A DNA stretch of 64,000 nucleotides from the NCBI GenBank assembly GCA_018239715.1, contig JAFEGW010000004.1:124001-188000 (forward strand), read 5' to 3'. The stretch is from Verrucomicrobiota bacterium. GTDB taxonomy: Bacteria > Chlamydiota > Chlamydiia > Chlamydiales > Rhabdochlamydiaceae. Position 1 is the first letter of the stretch. Each line of letters opens with the position of its first letter. Shown here in pieces: positions 33,491-43,704 of this stretch. The notes under the pieces are model-generated. The model did no database searches. It had not been told where the DNA came from and was given only the letters and a program-made list of their open reading frames with translations. Position numbers and translations under genes: made by a program.

Positions 33491-36400
33491 TTAGGTTGAG
33501 CCGACAAATTCTGTACTATTAAGAGCCCGCAAACCGCTAGAAAATAGGTTTTTGATTTTTGTTACAATAGGTTTCAGATTTGCATTTTTAGGATCAAAAT
33601 TAGCGACGTGATAAATGCGATATTCTTGCAAATGAGCATTCATAAAGCCCCATTCTTTTCCTGAGAGAAAGAAATGCACTCGATTGTCAACACTTGTTTT
33701 CACTTCAATCCACCGTTGCTTGACGATCTTATCCCCCTTTATCCAAGCTAAATCGATATCTCTCTGTTCATACGAATCTGTTGTAACGTCAGGATTCAGC
33801 CAAACTAATCTGACAATTAATTCTTCCTTTTTATCATCCAGACAAAAGATTTTGGTACCTTGCTCAGTCTCTTCTACTCGGACAAAATAGAGCTTCGTTT
33901 TATTCTTGGCATTATTGTGATTTTTATACTTGTAGACCAAATAGTTGTAGATAAACTGTTCGCCCCAATGGCCAATAGGTTTTGTATCTTGGGCCTCTTT
34001 CTTGGTTCTTTCAGAACGCTGATGTTGATGCACCTGCCCATGGGATTTCGGATGCTCAGGTTGTCCTTTTTGCTCTTGTCCCTGATCAGGTTTGAGCCGA
34101 CGCAGCTCAATGGCTCCATAGTTGATTCCATCAGGAGCTATAGCCGGACGAAATGTAGGTTCCGGAGCTGTTACTTGCACATCTGTAGCTATAGGCTGTT
34201 CTGGATTTTGAACAGGAGCTGCAGAAAGCGGCACTTGTAGTCCTTTAGCAGGTTGCTCAGGAGTCTGCTGAGGTACAATCGCTTCTACTTTAGGAGCTGT
34301 AAGAGGCACCTCGGCCGATTTTTTTTCCTCAGGCTTTGAAGGCTCTGAAGCTTTTTTAGCTTCTTCCCTGAAAACTTTATAATCCGCTTCTAACTGCCGC
34401 CAAAGGGCGACAGAAATGCCCCTTTCTTGCAAAAATTCTAAAACACCTTGACTTTTTCCAGTTATCGATGTTTCTTTTAAACCTAAAATCTCTGGCATTA
34501 AAGATTGCATTCCAGTGCTAAGATGGAAATATCCGCAAAGCTCCCGACCTACTTTGCTTTTTCTCTCCGAACAATTTTTTTTGTAATAAATTTTGCCTTC
34601 TACACAAGCACTGTCCGCTGCATCGTTAAGATCCGAGGAAAGTTGTATTCTACGAGCATGAAAAACTTTCAAAGGATGTGCAAGAAGGACAAGCTCACGC
34701 AAAACTGCTTGGGGATCTTTTTGCATTTGCAAAGATTCACAAAGAGCAATTAGTGGAAGTTTTTTATGCAGCTCTAATGTGTATGTCTCGTCCTCTTTTT
34801 CTTCTTCTATAAGGGGCTTAGCAGGAGAAATAACACTAAAGCCCATGATATCAGCTAGCCGTTTCATCATATCTAACGGAAGAACAATTTTGACACGATC
34901 TTTCCGATCGAATCGCTGTGTTGTCCCCGAGGCAAGAGAGCACTTCAAATTCGCGTGACAGAGCTGCCAACTGCCATCCTCAGCGATGATATATTTGGGC
35001 TGATTGCGAAATTCTCTTTTTTGGAGATCATCCAGATCGTCAAACCCTTTGATTAAATGCTCCATCAGCTGGGAATATCTAGGCATATCAGGTTTTTGTT
35101 CAAGACGCATCTGCTCGAAAATAGTTAAACAATGGTAGGGATCGACAACCATTTTAAACCCAAAAAACTTCGCCTGCTCATCAGTTATCACATACGGAAT
35201 ATAGACCGTGGGGAAACATGTTCCAACAAGCTCTCTTAGCTGGGGAGCATATAATTCTCTTCCCGGCAAAGGAGCTCCCTGACTAGGGCAAAGAGGCATT
35301 TGTCTTACCATGTATTGAAGATAGGAAATTATCAAATCTTGTTGAGCATTATTCCCCAGCCTGTACTTGGACTCTTTACACATCTGATAAACAGTATCCC
35401 AGTTCTGCAAAACGACTGCCCAAAAATATTGAGCATAAGCCTGAAGATGGAGAAGATTCATGAAAGGAACATAGACAAAGTTGAGAAGAACGTGATCCTT
35501 ATTATCAGCGTTAGTAATATTCTTTTTCTTATAAGGACTTCTTGAATGCCCATAAATAAAGGATAAATAAGCATTATCTAAACCGGAGACATTTTGAGAT
35601 CTCAAGAATGCAATGGAAGGAGCAGCAAGATAATTCAGCGTAACTTGCTCTCGTGCTCCTAATGCAAGAAAAAGCGTTTTCCATATTCTGACATCGCCGC
35701 CTATTGTTAAGTATTCACTTGTGCTAACAAAGAGATCAGCATCAGTAATTAGCCTTTCTAAGGGCAAAGCAGGTTGATAAGCGTCAGCCAGATAACACTC
35801 GCTCGCTAGGCGCATTCCTCGGTTTTTTCCAGAAAAAATAGGCATTTGAAGAAAAAGAGCCTTTATTTCATCTCCTTGAATATCATTGGTAATCAGAGCA
35901 TTGTGTAGAAACTGAAGAATGGAATAAGTATTTAATGCATTGACTTTTCCCTCTCGGACAAATGCCGCTAAGGGCCCACGAATAATTTCTTTAGGGGAAA
36001 GATATCTCAGCCCGATTCTGTTATGAAGCCAGGATTTAAGCTCAGGAGTTTGGCAATCTGCTGGTAAGATGGGAATTTGAAGACAATCAGGATAAGAAAC
36101 CAAAGATTCACTGGTCAAAAAGAAACTCATAATAACACTATGTGAACCATAGCCGTTGGGCAGCATACATTTTTGTCGGAAAAGGGTTTGAAAATGTATT
36201 GCTTGATCCCAATGCTGCATGAAAAATTCTAAAAAAGGCTTAGTTAAGATTGTTTGGTTTATTAAGTATTGACTCCACTGAATTAGATTTTCATAGGTCA
36301 CCAAGGGCACATTATGAGTTTGGCGAAAAAGAATAAGATTCTCTAATTGATCATCAAGTAAAGAAGACAATATTGGCATATTTAAAAGCTTTCCTCGAAA

Positions 36401-37657
36401 AGCTCTGAAAAAACCTGTGATATCCCATTGACATCCAACGATAGTAAGCAATTGCCTGGGATCTTGATGGGAAGGAATAAATTGAACACTTTTTTTAGAT
36501 GTTTCATAAGCTGCTGCATAAGCATTTGCTATTTTCGGATCGACGCCTTCCAGCTGAGGTGGTCCCAATATATTTAAAATACCTTTTTTTCGTTGTGGAT
36601 CTAACGCTAATTGAGAAAGCCAGTGAAAATGCCTTTCGGCCACTTGCGCTAAAATAAAAGCGTTCCACTCATTCTCTTTAAGATGTTTTCTAGAACCTTC
36701 TAATAAAAAATCTGCATTCACAAGGAATGGAAGCTTGCAACGAACTGCTATAGGGAGATAACAGGATAAAACAGTATTAGCTGTGTGTGTTAGCCCTCCA
36801 TCAGCCCCTACGGAGAAAGCAAAAAAAAGTTTAAGGAACTCAGCTTTTTTAAATTTGTCAGGGCAGTTCTCATACTCCGGCCCCTTTAATTTCTTACCGA
36901 GGTCACTGGGAATCGGTCGAGGGTCAGGATAGTAGATCCAACAACTATGAAGCTTGCCATCACAATAAAGCTCTCGTGGGCCTGAGAGTGGAACTGTCAT
37001 GAACATCTCTTGCCCAAGAATAGACAAACGTCGAACCCGGTTTAAAAACATTAAAATACGGGGATCGGCTGCAATCGTGTTGAGCTGCTCACGCATTTTC
37101 TGGGGGTCTCTGAGCTTAAGAATAAAATGTACTTTATTTGGATCTAAAGAGGGATTAGGAAGATACGCAGTCTCTGTCCAAATCGGAGTAATTTGCCAAG
37201 GATAGGGATTTTCACGAGTAGCGGTTTGCCACTCCACATACTTCTCTTGAAAACGAAAACAGTAAGGATAGGAATAGACAATTACTTCATGGGCTTCAGC
37301 AAAGGCAACTTTTGCACCAACCCCCTTCTGACCAATCATTTCATGGCTCTCTATCTTATCTCGATATCGTTGCTGAGCAACGGCGCAAATCTTGATAACA
37401 TCATCTGAGGTAAAGTGTTTTCCATTATGGGAGATGGTCAAGATATCATTTTCAAGGGTAAACGAAAGAAATCCTTGATTAGGCGGTGCCGCATCATCAG
37501 CATTCTGGATAAATTCGTAAGGAAGTCTGCCCTCAACCACATCACGAATAATGAAATTAATACTATCGGCTAAATCAACAGAAGCCTTTTCTCTTTTTTG
37601 AGCATACAGGGTTAAAATATCTTCTCTAGCTTTTTCAACGCTAATATTTTGACTCAA
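33491..37657 (-). CDS. sacsin-type GHKL ATPase with C-terminal NO VEIN (DUF3883) domain
   Basis: A 1388-residue protein. Residues 30-180 form a Hsp90-like ATPase of the sacsin type: N box YEFIQNADDA (47-56), ISHNGKHF (75-82) and the glycine lid GQKGVG (109-114). A long middle region (about 200-1130) has no recognised domain. A Pro/Glu/Lys-rich linker (about 1130-1240) leads to a NO VEIN domain with RDIDLAW (near 1298) and IEVKTS (near 1317), a PD-(D/E)XK-like nuclease signature. The start is TTG with a GAGG site; no ATG fits. Base composition is clearly more AT-rich than the neighbours, which suggests transfer. A role in defence or host interaction is inference. Confidence 0.85.
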   Translation of the reverse strand: MSQNISVEKAREDILTLYAQKREKASVDLADSINFIIRDVVEGRLPYEFIQNADDAAPPNQGFLSFTLENDILTISHNGKHFTSDDVIKICAVAQQRYRDKIESHEMIGQKGVGAKVAFAEAHEVIVYSYPYCFRFQEKYVEWQTATRENPYPWQITPIWTETAYLPNPSLDPNKVHFILKLRDPQKMREQLNTIAADPRILMFLNRVRRLSILGQEMFMTVPLSGPRELYCDGKLHSCWIYYPDPRPIPSDLGKKLKGPEYENCPDKFKKAEFLKLFFAFSVGADGGLTHTANTVLSCYLPIAVRCKLPFLVNADFLLEGSRKHLKENEWNAFILAQVAERHFHWLSQLALDPQRKKGILNILGPPQLEGVDPKIANAYAAAYETSKKSVQFIPSHQDPRQLLTIVGCQWDITGFFRAFRGKLLNMPILSSLLDDQLENLILFRQTHNVPLVTYENLIQWSQYLINQTILTKPFLEFFMQHWDQAIHFQTLFRQKCMLPNGYGSHSVIMSFFLTSESLVSYPDCLQIPILPADCQTPELKSWLHNRIGLRYLSPKEIIRGPLAAFVREGKVNALNTYSILQFLHNALITNDIQGDEIKALFLQMPIFSGKNRGMRLASECYLADAYQPALPLERLITDADLFVSTSEYLTIGGDVRIWKTLFLALGAREQVTLNYLAAPSIAFLRSQNVSGLDNAYLSFIYGHSRSPYKKKNITNADNKDHVLLNFVYVPFMNLLHLQAYAQYFWAVVLQNWDTVYQMCKESKYRLGNNAQQDLIISYLQYMVRQMPLCPSQGAPLPGRELYAPQLRELVGTCFPTVYIPYVITDEQAKFFGFKMVVDPYHCLTIFEQMRLEQKPDMPRYSQLMEHLIKGFDDLDDLQKREFRNQPKYIIAEDGSWQLCHANLKCSLASGTTQRFDRKDRVKIVLPLDMMKRLADIMGFSVISPAKPLIEEEKEDETYTLELHKKLPLIALCESLQMQKDPQAVLRELVLLAHPLKVFHARRIQLSSDLNDAADSACVEGKIYYKKNCSERKSKVGRELCGYFHLSTGMQSLMPEILGLKETSITGKSQGVLEFLQERGISVALWRQLEADYKVFREEAKKASEPSKPEEKKSAEVPLTAPKVEAIVPQQTPEQPAKGLQVPLSAAPVQNPEQPIATDVQVTAPEPTFRPAIAPDGINYGAIELRRLKPDQGQEQKGQPEHPKSHGQVHQHQRSERTKKEAQDTKPIGHWGEQFIYNYLVYKYKNHNNAKNKTKLYFVRVEETEQGTKIFCLDDKKEELIVRLVWLNPDVTTDSYEQRDIDLAWIKGDKIVKQRWIEVKTSVDNRVHFFLSGKEWGFMNAHLQEYRIYHVANFDPKNANLKPIVTKIKNLFSSGLRALNSTEFVGST

Positions 37658-37900
37658 TCCATCCTCAACTTAAATTCTCCATCAATTTTATTAATATTTT
37701 ACTTTAAAACATAAGAAGATTTTGAAGATGTTGCAGATATTAAGTAAAAAAAGCACACACAAATATTACGACCGCATATGTTCAGAGGATAAAGCCAGAT
37801 GACATAAGGCGTCGCTCGCAATCCTCAATTTAACGCTTACTAGAATTTAAGTTTTGAAAGACTTCGTATTTAAGGGCCCGCCTGTACAAGTTCAAAAAGC
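37658..37900. other. AT-rich intergenic spacer
   Basis: About 240 bases between the sacsin-type gene and the M20 peptidase gene, both on the minus strand. It must carry the promoter of the large gene. No tRNA, repeat or clear terminator seen. Confidence 0.4.
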
Positions 37901-39094
37901 TTACATAGCCTTTGCAAGTTCGACAAGAAAAGTCACCGATTTCTCCAGAGTCTCTAAATTCGCATACTCATCAAGCCCGTGAAATCCCCCTCCCAGAGGA
38001 CCATACCCAGCAATGGCAGGAATTCCCTTTTGAATGAGCATGTAACTTTCGTTGGCAGGTCCCGATCCTTTTAAGGTGGGTTTTTTTCCAAAGATCTTTT
38101 CATGAAGTTTAACAGCATGCTGAATCATCGGCGCTTCTTTATTAGACAAAACAGCGGGGACATGGATGGTGACTTGAATGTCATATCCTTTCCCTTTCTT
38201 ATCCTCATTTACTTTTTCTGCTAAAGTGCGCATGTGTTGGAGAATTTCTTCCTTTGTTTGCCCTGGAAGAGTGCGGATATCATAAACAACTTCCGCCACA
38301 TCAGGTACTATAGACACAGCGTGGCCTCCCTTTATTAGGGTCGGAGTCGCATCGAAGGTATAAACGCCAAAATCAGGATGTTTTTCTGGAAATTGCGATT
38401 TCAAGCTTCGCATTTTAACAACAAAATCGACCAAGCACTCGTTGGCATTCACTCCTCGCTCACGTTTTTGCCATTCGGAAGCTCCCGAGTGAACACTTTC
38501 GCCTTTAAAAATGACCCTGGACCTCAACACCCCCCGATGTCCGATATTGATAGTGGCATCGTCATTTTCAGGCGCACCATAGGTGTAGATGGCTCCTTGA
38601 GCTTGAAGTCCTTTCTCGAGCAAATATTTCAATCCGAATTCGGAACTTGCTCCACTTTCTTCATCTGCAACTCCGACAAATTTTGCTCGGTGGAGCTGGC
38701 CTAAATCCTTTAAGATCTTCAGAACATAGAGGCTTAAGGCAATCCCTCCCTTGCAATCAATGGCTCCTCGTCCATACAATTTATTGTCCACCATCATTCC
38801 TGAAAAGGGCGGGTATTTCCAAGCATTCGGGTTTCCTTCGGGAACAGTATCCAAATGTGCAACTAAAAGGATCCCCTCTTTACAGGCAAAAGACTCAGGT
38901 AGGCCGACATAAATATTGGGTCGCTTTGCGACTTTTTCAAAAATCTGAAAAGGAAGCCCTAAACGCTTAGCTTCCGCTGCAATCACCTGGACCATTTGTT
39001 CTTCAGGATGCACCTCCACCACAGAAGGTGTTTGGATGAGCTTTTGTAAGAATTCGGTGCATTCTTTTTTATCAGAAATGGAAAGAATAGCCAT
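37901..39094 (-). CDS. M20-family metallopeptidase (ArgE/DapE/ACY1-like)
   Basis: A 397-residue zinc hydrolase. The M20 signatures are visible: LLVAHLDTVPEG (first metal His and catalytic Asp), GRGAIDCKGGIAL (bridging Asp), DEESGASSEFG (catalytic Glu pair) and a late GGGFHGLDE metal His. The family includes acetylornithine deacetylase, succinyl-diaminopimelate desuccinylase and aminoacylase/dipeptidases, and the substrate cannot be picked by eye. Clear GAGGG site 8 bases before the ATG. It is divergent from the epimerase gene. Confidence 0.88.
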   Translation of the reverse strand: MAILSISDKKECTEFLQKLIQTPSVVEVHPEEQMVQVIAAEAKRLGLPFQIFEKVAKRPNIYVGLPESFACKEGILLVAHLDTVPEGNPNAWKYPPFSGMMVDNKLYGRGAIDCKGGIALSLYVLKILKDLGQLHRAKFVGVADEESGASSEFGLKYLLEKGLQAQGAIYTYGAPENDDATINIGHRGVLRSRVIFKGESVHSGASEWQKRERGVNANECLVDFVVKMRSLKSQFPEKHPDFGVYTFDATPTLIKGGHAVSIVPDVAEVVYDIRTLPGQTKEEILQHMRTLAEKVNEDKKGKGYDIQVTIHVPAVLSNKEAPMIQHAVKLHEKIFGKKPTLKGSGPANESYMLIQKGIPAIAGYGPLGGGFHGLDEYANLETLEKSVTFLVELAKAM

Positions 39095-39229
39095 ATTTTA
39101 ACCCTCATTTAATTGCGAAGGCAGAACTATCAAACACTTCAAGAATAAAACACTCTCGAATTAATCGATAATTATTAGAGCAAATAGAGTTTTCTAGCGC
39201 TTTTTTTGAAGTTGGGATAAAGAGAGGTT

Positions 39230-40267
39230 ATGAAACCTTTTATCTTGATTACCGGCCGCAGCGGACGGATTGGAAGCCGCACGGCAGAACGTCTCTGTAA
39301 CAAATATACCATCCTTGGATTCGATGTCGTCCCTCCTAAAAAGATGGCCTCTGACGAGCTCTTTTTTAAGGTCGATCTAGAATCTCAAGAGAGCATCAAT
39401 AGCGCCTTCAAAACCATTGCAGAGAAGTGCGGCAAGACCATCGCCTCAGTGATCCACCTGGCCGCTTACTATAGCTTTACAGGTGACCACCCTGAAAAAT
39501 ACGACCTCATCACCGTCGGGGGAACAGAAAAAATTCTCAACGGGTTGAAAGCATTCACCGTCGAGCAGTTTATTTTCTCCAGCACCATGCTGGTCTATGC
39601 GCCTTGCGAGCCTCATGAAAAGATTAAAGAAGACTCTCCCATTGATGCCAAATGGGACTATCCTCTTTCTAAAATCAAAACCGAAAAACTCCTACGCCAA
39701 AGACATGGGGATATCCCGTTGGTCCTGTTGCGGATTGCTGGTGTCTACGATGACGGCTGCCATTCCATTCCCATCTCGAACCAAATTCAGCGTATCTATG
39801 AGAAACAGCTCGAGTCCAAGGTATTTCCCGGGAATCTGACGCATGGTGCCGCTTTCATCCATATGGACGATCTTGTCGACGCTTTAGAGCTCTCGATTGA
39901 AAAACGGGGACAGCTGCCCCATGAGACCGTCTTGATCATCGGCGAAGATAAAACGATGAGCTTTGATGAGTTGCAGAGAAAAATTTCTCTGCTGCTCTTT
40001 GGAAAAGAAATGACCACGATTCGGATCCCGAAGTTCATCGCCAAAATCGGAGCCTGGGTCCAAGATAAACTTCCTTTCTTTCCAAATTCGTTTATTAAAC
40101 CCTGGATGATCGACCTTGCCGATGACAACTACACCTTGGACATCACCAGGGCAAAAAAACTCTTAGGCTGGTCTCCTCAGCGATCGGTAGAGGCAACTTT
40201 GCCCAAGATGATCGCCGAACTGAAGTCCCATCCCGCAGCTTGGTACAAGGAGAATGGTTTAAAATGA
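39230..40267 (+). CDS. NAD-dependent epimerase/dehydratase (extended SDR)
   Basis: A 345-residue Rossmann protein with an N-terminal glycine motif (LITGRSGRIGSRTAERL), the active-site pair Tyr/Lys in DYPLSKIKTEKL, and the FIHMDDLVDALELS segment typical of extended short-chain dehydrogenases such as nucleotide-sugar epimerases. The substrate is unknown. It overlaps the next gene by 4 bases (ATGA) and is divergent from the M20 gene. Confidence 0.88.
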   Translation: MKPFILITGRSGRIGSRTAERLCNKYTILGFDVVPPKKMASDELFFKVDLESQESINSAFKTIAEKCGKTIASVIHLAAYYSFTGDHPEKYDLITVGGTEKILNGLKAFTVEQFIFSSTMLVYAPCEPHEKIKEDSPIDAKWDYPLSKIKTEKLLRQRHGDIPLVLLRIAGVYDDGCHSIPISNQIQRIYEKQLESKVFPGNLTHGAAFIHMDDLVDALELSIEKRGQLPHETVLIIGEDKTMSFDELQRKISLLLFGKEMTTIRIPKFIAKIGAWVQDKLPFFPNSFIKPWMIDLADDNYTLDITRAKKLLGWSPQRSVEATLPKMIAELKSHPAAWYKENGLK

Positions 40268-41448
40268 GATGGAGAGGATTCCTCAATGCCGCTTTAGGAT
40301 TTTGGCTGATCAGCAGCCCCTTTACGTTTGGTTATCGAAGCGAGCAGTTGATGTGGAGCGATGTCATCACCGGCCTTTTAGCGATTATCCTAGGTCTTCT
40401 CACCGTCCACTTTCCTCTATGGGCCTGGGGAACAGCCCTCATTGGCCTCTGGCTGGAGCTTGCCCCTCTTGTCTTCTGGGCTCCTGAGGCCGCTTCGTAT
40501 CTAAATGATACTTTTATCGGAATGTTGCTACTCGTCTTTTCTTTTGTCATCCCAAATACTCCTGGAGCAAAAGAAAGCCGCGGCTCCGAAGTTCCTGCGG
40601 GCTGGTCTTACAACCCCTCGTCTTATCTACAGCGCGCCCCCGTGATTTTCCTCAACATTATCTGCTGGCTCATTGCACGCTATCTGGCCGCTTACCAACT
40701 GGGGTTTATCGATCATGTATGGGACCCGTTCTTCGGTTCTGAGACGATGGATGTGTTAACCTCTAAAGTCTCGAAGGCTTTTCCAGTGCCTGACGCAGGC
40801 CTGGGCGCCACCGCTTACTTACTCGAGGCTCTGTTTGGATTTGGCCCGACCCGCCGCTGGCATACGATGCCTTGGTTTGTGATGTTCTTTGGTATCCTCG
40901 CCGTTCCTGTCAGCTGCGTCAGCATTACCCTGATCATCTTGCAGCCGACAGTGGTCGGAGCTTGGTGCGGTCCCTGCTTAGTGATTGCTCTTCTGATGCT
41001 GCTCATCATCCCGTTTGCCGTGGATGAAGTCTGTGCTACTTTGCAGTTTATGAAACATTCCAAAAAGAAAGGGCATGCCCTTTGGAAAACCTTCTGGGGA
41101 GGCACTTCTGTTGCTGCAGGTTCTGCCGATCCTAGGACAGCCCCCTTTAATGCCTCATATCTCGAGCTCTTCAAAGCGATGTGCTGGGGGATTTCCATCC
41201 CGTGGAACCTCGCGCTGACAGCTGCTCTGGGGATTGCATCCATGAGTCTGGGAGATTTTATTCCCGGGGCGCTGATCACAGTTTTTTCCGTCATTGCTTG
41301 GGGTGAAGTAGCCCGGATGCTGCGGTATGCGATTATCCCGCTAGGCATTTGGCTTTGCTTTTCAAATCCCTTCCTTGGAATCGCTGTCATCGCGCTGTCT
41401 TTCCGTAAAGGAAAGATCCAAGAGAAGTACGGCACCTTCAAACCGTAG
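40264..41448 (+). CDS. SPW-repeat plus VKOR-type membrane oxidoreductase
   Basis: A 394-residue polytopic membrane protein. The N-terminal third carries an SPW-like repeat (ALGFWLISSPFTFGY, and WAWGTALIGLWLELAPLVF). The middle is a vitamin K epoxide reductase-like four-helix part with the redox motif WCGPC near residues 233-237, followed by the LLIIPFAVDEVCA helix. VKOR proteins in bacteria reoxidise disulfide-forming partners. I start at ATG 40264, which overlaps the epimerase stop; a TTG at 40240 is also in frame. No DsbA-like partner is in the window. The last 11 bases overlap the convergent TPR gene. Confidence 0.78.
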   Translation: MRWRGFLNAALGFWLISSPFTFGYRSEQLMWSDVITGLLAIILGLLTVHFPLWAWGTALIGLWLELAPLVFWAPEAASYLNDTFIGMLLLVFSFVIPNTPGAKESRGSEVPAGWSYNPSSYLQRAPVIFLNIICWLIARYLAAYQLGFIDHVWDPFFGSETMDVLTSKVSKAFPVPDAGLGATAYLLEALFGFGPTRRWHTMPWFVMFFGILAVPVSCVSITLIILQPTVVGAWCGPCLVIALLMLLIIPFAVDEVCATLQFMKHSKKKGHALWKTFWGGTSVAAGSADPRTAPFNASYLELFKAMCWGISIPWNLALTAALGIASMSLGDFIPGALITVFSVIAWGEVARMLRYAIIPLGIWLCFSNPFLGIAVIALSFRKGKIQEKYGTFKP

Positions 41449-42244
41449 CCATTTCATCGAGGAAAGCCGGGCGAGCACAAGATCCTCTGGCTGTACGTAA
41501 ATCATGATCGAGCTGAGAAACTTCTTTGCAAGACGGATTGTACAGGGATCGAGCAGCGCTCGCACATGCCATTGCCTGTCTAATTTCACCTTGCGCAAGA
41601 TAAGCGTAGGCTTTGAGGCAAAGAGCCAGACAATGTTGACGAGCATATTCTGGATGATCTTTGCAAAGAGTTTCAATCTCAAGACACCCTATTTGGGCAT
41701 TGAGATAATCTTCTTGAACAAAGGCGATCTGAGCGCGGAACATTAACATCTCAATTTGAGAGGCAGTCGCATGCTGCTGCCCTCTAAGGGAGAGAAGCGC
41801 TTGATTGTAATGAACATTAGCCTGCTCGCGTTCACCCTTGAAATTATAAACACGCATTAATTGAAAATGGAGCTCGGCTTTGGAATGTTGATGTTCGACT
41901 TTGAAAGCTTCTTCGCAATCTTGAATTGCTAGCTGATAGTTTCTCAATCCCAAATATGCTTTACTCCTAGCCAGAAGAATTTCAGCTGCAGGTCTTTCTT
42001 GAAGCTTGAGGGATTCAGAATAACGATCAATTGCTTCTTGATATTTTTTTTCTTTTAATGCCTGAAGGCCTAAATCAAAGTTAGATTTTGAAACAGTCCA
42101 GCGGCGCATAAGCACAACTGAAGCATACCCAACGGCTAATGCGATCACCAACCCAAAGATCACCGTTAAACGGTGAGGCTTTTGAAGACGGCTTGCTAGA
42201 AGAAGCATAGGATTTAATGAATGTATAGATGAAATCATACTCAT
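41438..42244 (-). CDS. membrane-anchored TPR protein
   Basis: A 268-residue protein with one N-terminal membrane helix (about 27-46) followed by tetratricopeptide repeats: FDLGLQALKEKKYQEAIDRY, LARSKAYLGLRNYQLAIQDC, QLMRVYNFKGEREQANVHY and weaker ones to about residue 240. TPRs bind other proteins; the partner is unknown. It is convergent with, and overlaps by 11 bases, the SPW-VKOR gene. Confidence 0.8.
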   Translation of the reverse strand: MSMISSIHSLNPMLLLASRLQKPHRLTVIFGLVIALAVGYASVVLMRRWTVSKSNFDLGLQALKEKKYQEAIDRYSESLKLQERPAAEILLARSKAYLGLRNYQLAIQDCEEAFKVEHQHSKAELHFQLMRVYNFKGEREQANVHYNQALLSLRGQQHATASQIEMLMFRAQIAFVQEDYLNAQIGCLEIETLCKDHPEYARQHCLALCLKAYAYLAQGEIRQAMACASAARSLYNPSCKEVSQLDHDLRTARGSCARPAFLDEMATV

Positions 42245-42388
42245 ATGTCATCCATATTACCCCCTCAAGGAATTTTGAACTTCCTTTAAAATTTCCTTCC
42301 CCGCTACAAAAAAGAGTATTTTTGTCCTGCTTTGTGGAAAAATATCCCGTGACATATTCTGTCTATAGGAGCTTCTACTGAGGAAATC

Positions 42389-43630
42389 ATGTCCGATCAG
42401 GAAAGTCAAAGGCGGCAATTTTGGGTCATTTTGACCATTGTTTTTCTAGGCTTTATCGGCATTTCGATGCCTTATCTGATCTTTCCTGCCCTTTTTCTAA
42501 ACCCTGCCTATGCCATTCTCCCGGCAAGCTGGAGCCCGGCCAGCCACGCTTTTTTTCTTGGACTAACTCTAGCCGCCTATCCTTTAGGGCAATTTGTCGG
42601 ATCTCCAATTCTGGGGGCCCTCTCGGACGACTATGGACGCAAGCTGCTGCTAGCCGCCAGCCTAGTGATCTCGGCTCTTTTCAATCTCCTCACGGGAATC
42701 GCCATCGAATGGCATCATGTGGGGCTGCTCATCGTGAGCCGTTTTATGACGGGCCTGATGGAAGGCAATGTCGCAATTGCACGTGCAATGGCCACCGATT
42801 TGAAAACCATCTCCAAGCATCAAAGTTTGGGTAAGATTAATGCCTCAATCTCGATCGCCTATCTCATCGGACCGTTTCTGGGCGGTCTCATGACGGACAA
42901 AGGGCTGCTCGAGCAGTTAACTCCTTCGATGCCCTTCTATGTTATTAGCGTCCTCTTTGTCTTGCTGGCAATCCTTGCGATGGTGGTCCTCGAGAAATCT
43001 CCCCTCCACCCTCTTCAAGAAGTCAGAACGGTGTGGCAGCGAATCAATCTCTACCGTCGAGTCTCTGCACTCTTTACTAACAAACAGCTCAAGCTCCTCC
43101 TATTGACTTCAACTGCCTTCACTTTAGCCGTCGACATGTTCTACGAGTTTGGCCCTGTTTATCTCACCTTGAAATGGACGCTGGGCCCCGCTCAGCTGAC
43201 CCTGTATAACGGCATCTTGTGCTTGGGCCTGGCTGCGGGCAATGGATGGCTGCCAGGGTTCTTTTCTTCCCGTCAATCCCATCGCAGAGAAATACTCATG
43301 GCAATGGGAGCCTTTGCACTTTCTTTGATCGGAATTGTCATTATAGACTCCACCCTGCTCATGCTGCTTCTTTTTGGCCTTTGCGGCCTGGCGATCGGAC
43401 TTGCTGTGACTTTGGTCACGGTAAAAATCTCCGACTCCGCACCTGATACTATCCAAGGCGAAGTGATGGGGACTCAACTTTCCCTGCGGGTTTTAGGCGA
43501 TGCTTTCATCTGCCTGTTTGGAAGCGCCTTACTGCTGCTATCACCTAAGATTATCTTGATCATTGCTGCGGTATTGACTGCTGCGACGATGGTCTACTTT
43601 CGAGCAAAAGAACCTGCTTTAAAAAACTGA
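42389..43630 (+). CDS. MFS transporter (TetA-like)
   Basis: A 413-residue membrane protein with about 12 helices and the major facilitator motif A between helices 2 and 3 (GALSDDYGRKLLL). The layout resembles the DHA1 drug/proton antiporters, though the substrate is unknown. A GAGGAA site lies just before the ATG. It is a single-gene unit, with AT-rich DNA after its stop leading into the LRR genes. Confidence 0.88.
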   Translation: MSDQESQRRQFWVILTIVFLGFIGISMPYLIFPALFLNPAYAILPASWSPASHAFFLGLTLAAYPLGQFVGSPILGALSDDYGRKLLLAASLVISALFNLLTGIAIEWHHVGLLIVSRFMTGLMEGNVAIARAMATDLKTISKHQSLGKINASISIAYLIGPFLGGLMTDKGLLEQLTPSMPFYVISVLFVLLAILAMVVLEKSPLHPLQEVRTVWQRINLYRRVSALFTNKQLKLLLLTSTAFTLAVDMFYEFGPVYLTLKWTLGPAQLTLYNGILCLGLAAGNGWLPGFFSSRQSHRREILMAMGAFALSLIGIVIIDSTLLMLLLFGLCGLAIGLAVTLVTVKISDSAPDTIQGEVMGTQLSLRVLGDAFICLFGSALLLLSPKIILIIAAVLTAATMVYFRAKEPALKN

Positions 43631-43704
43631 ATTTAAAAAAGTTAGATTTCTAATCTACCAACTTTTAAACTCTTTATTTCATAATTCTTACAAGAAGGTG
43701 ATTT

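Noticed and set aside
33491-37657. Complete multi-gene restriction or defence operon around the sacsin-type gene
   Set aside because: Its neighbours are a metal ATPase and an M20 peptidase; no methyltransferase, helicase or second nuclease gene is adjacent.
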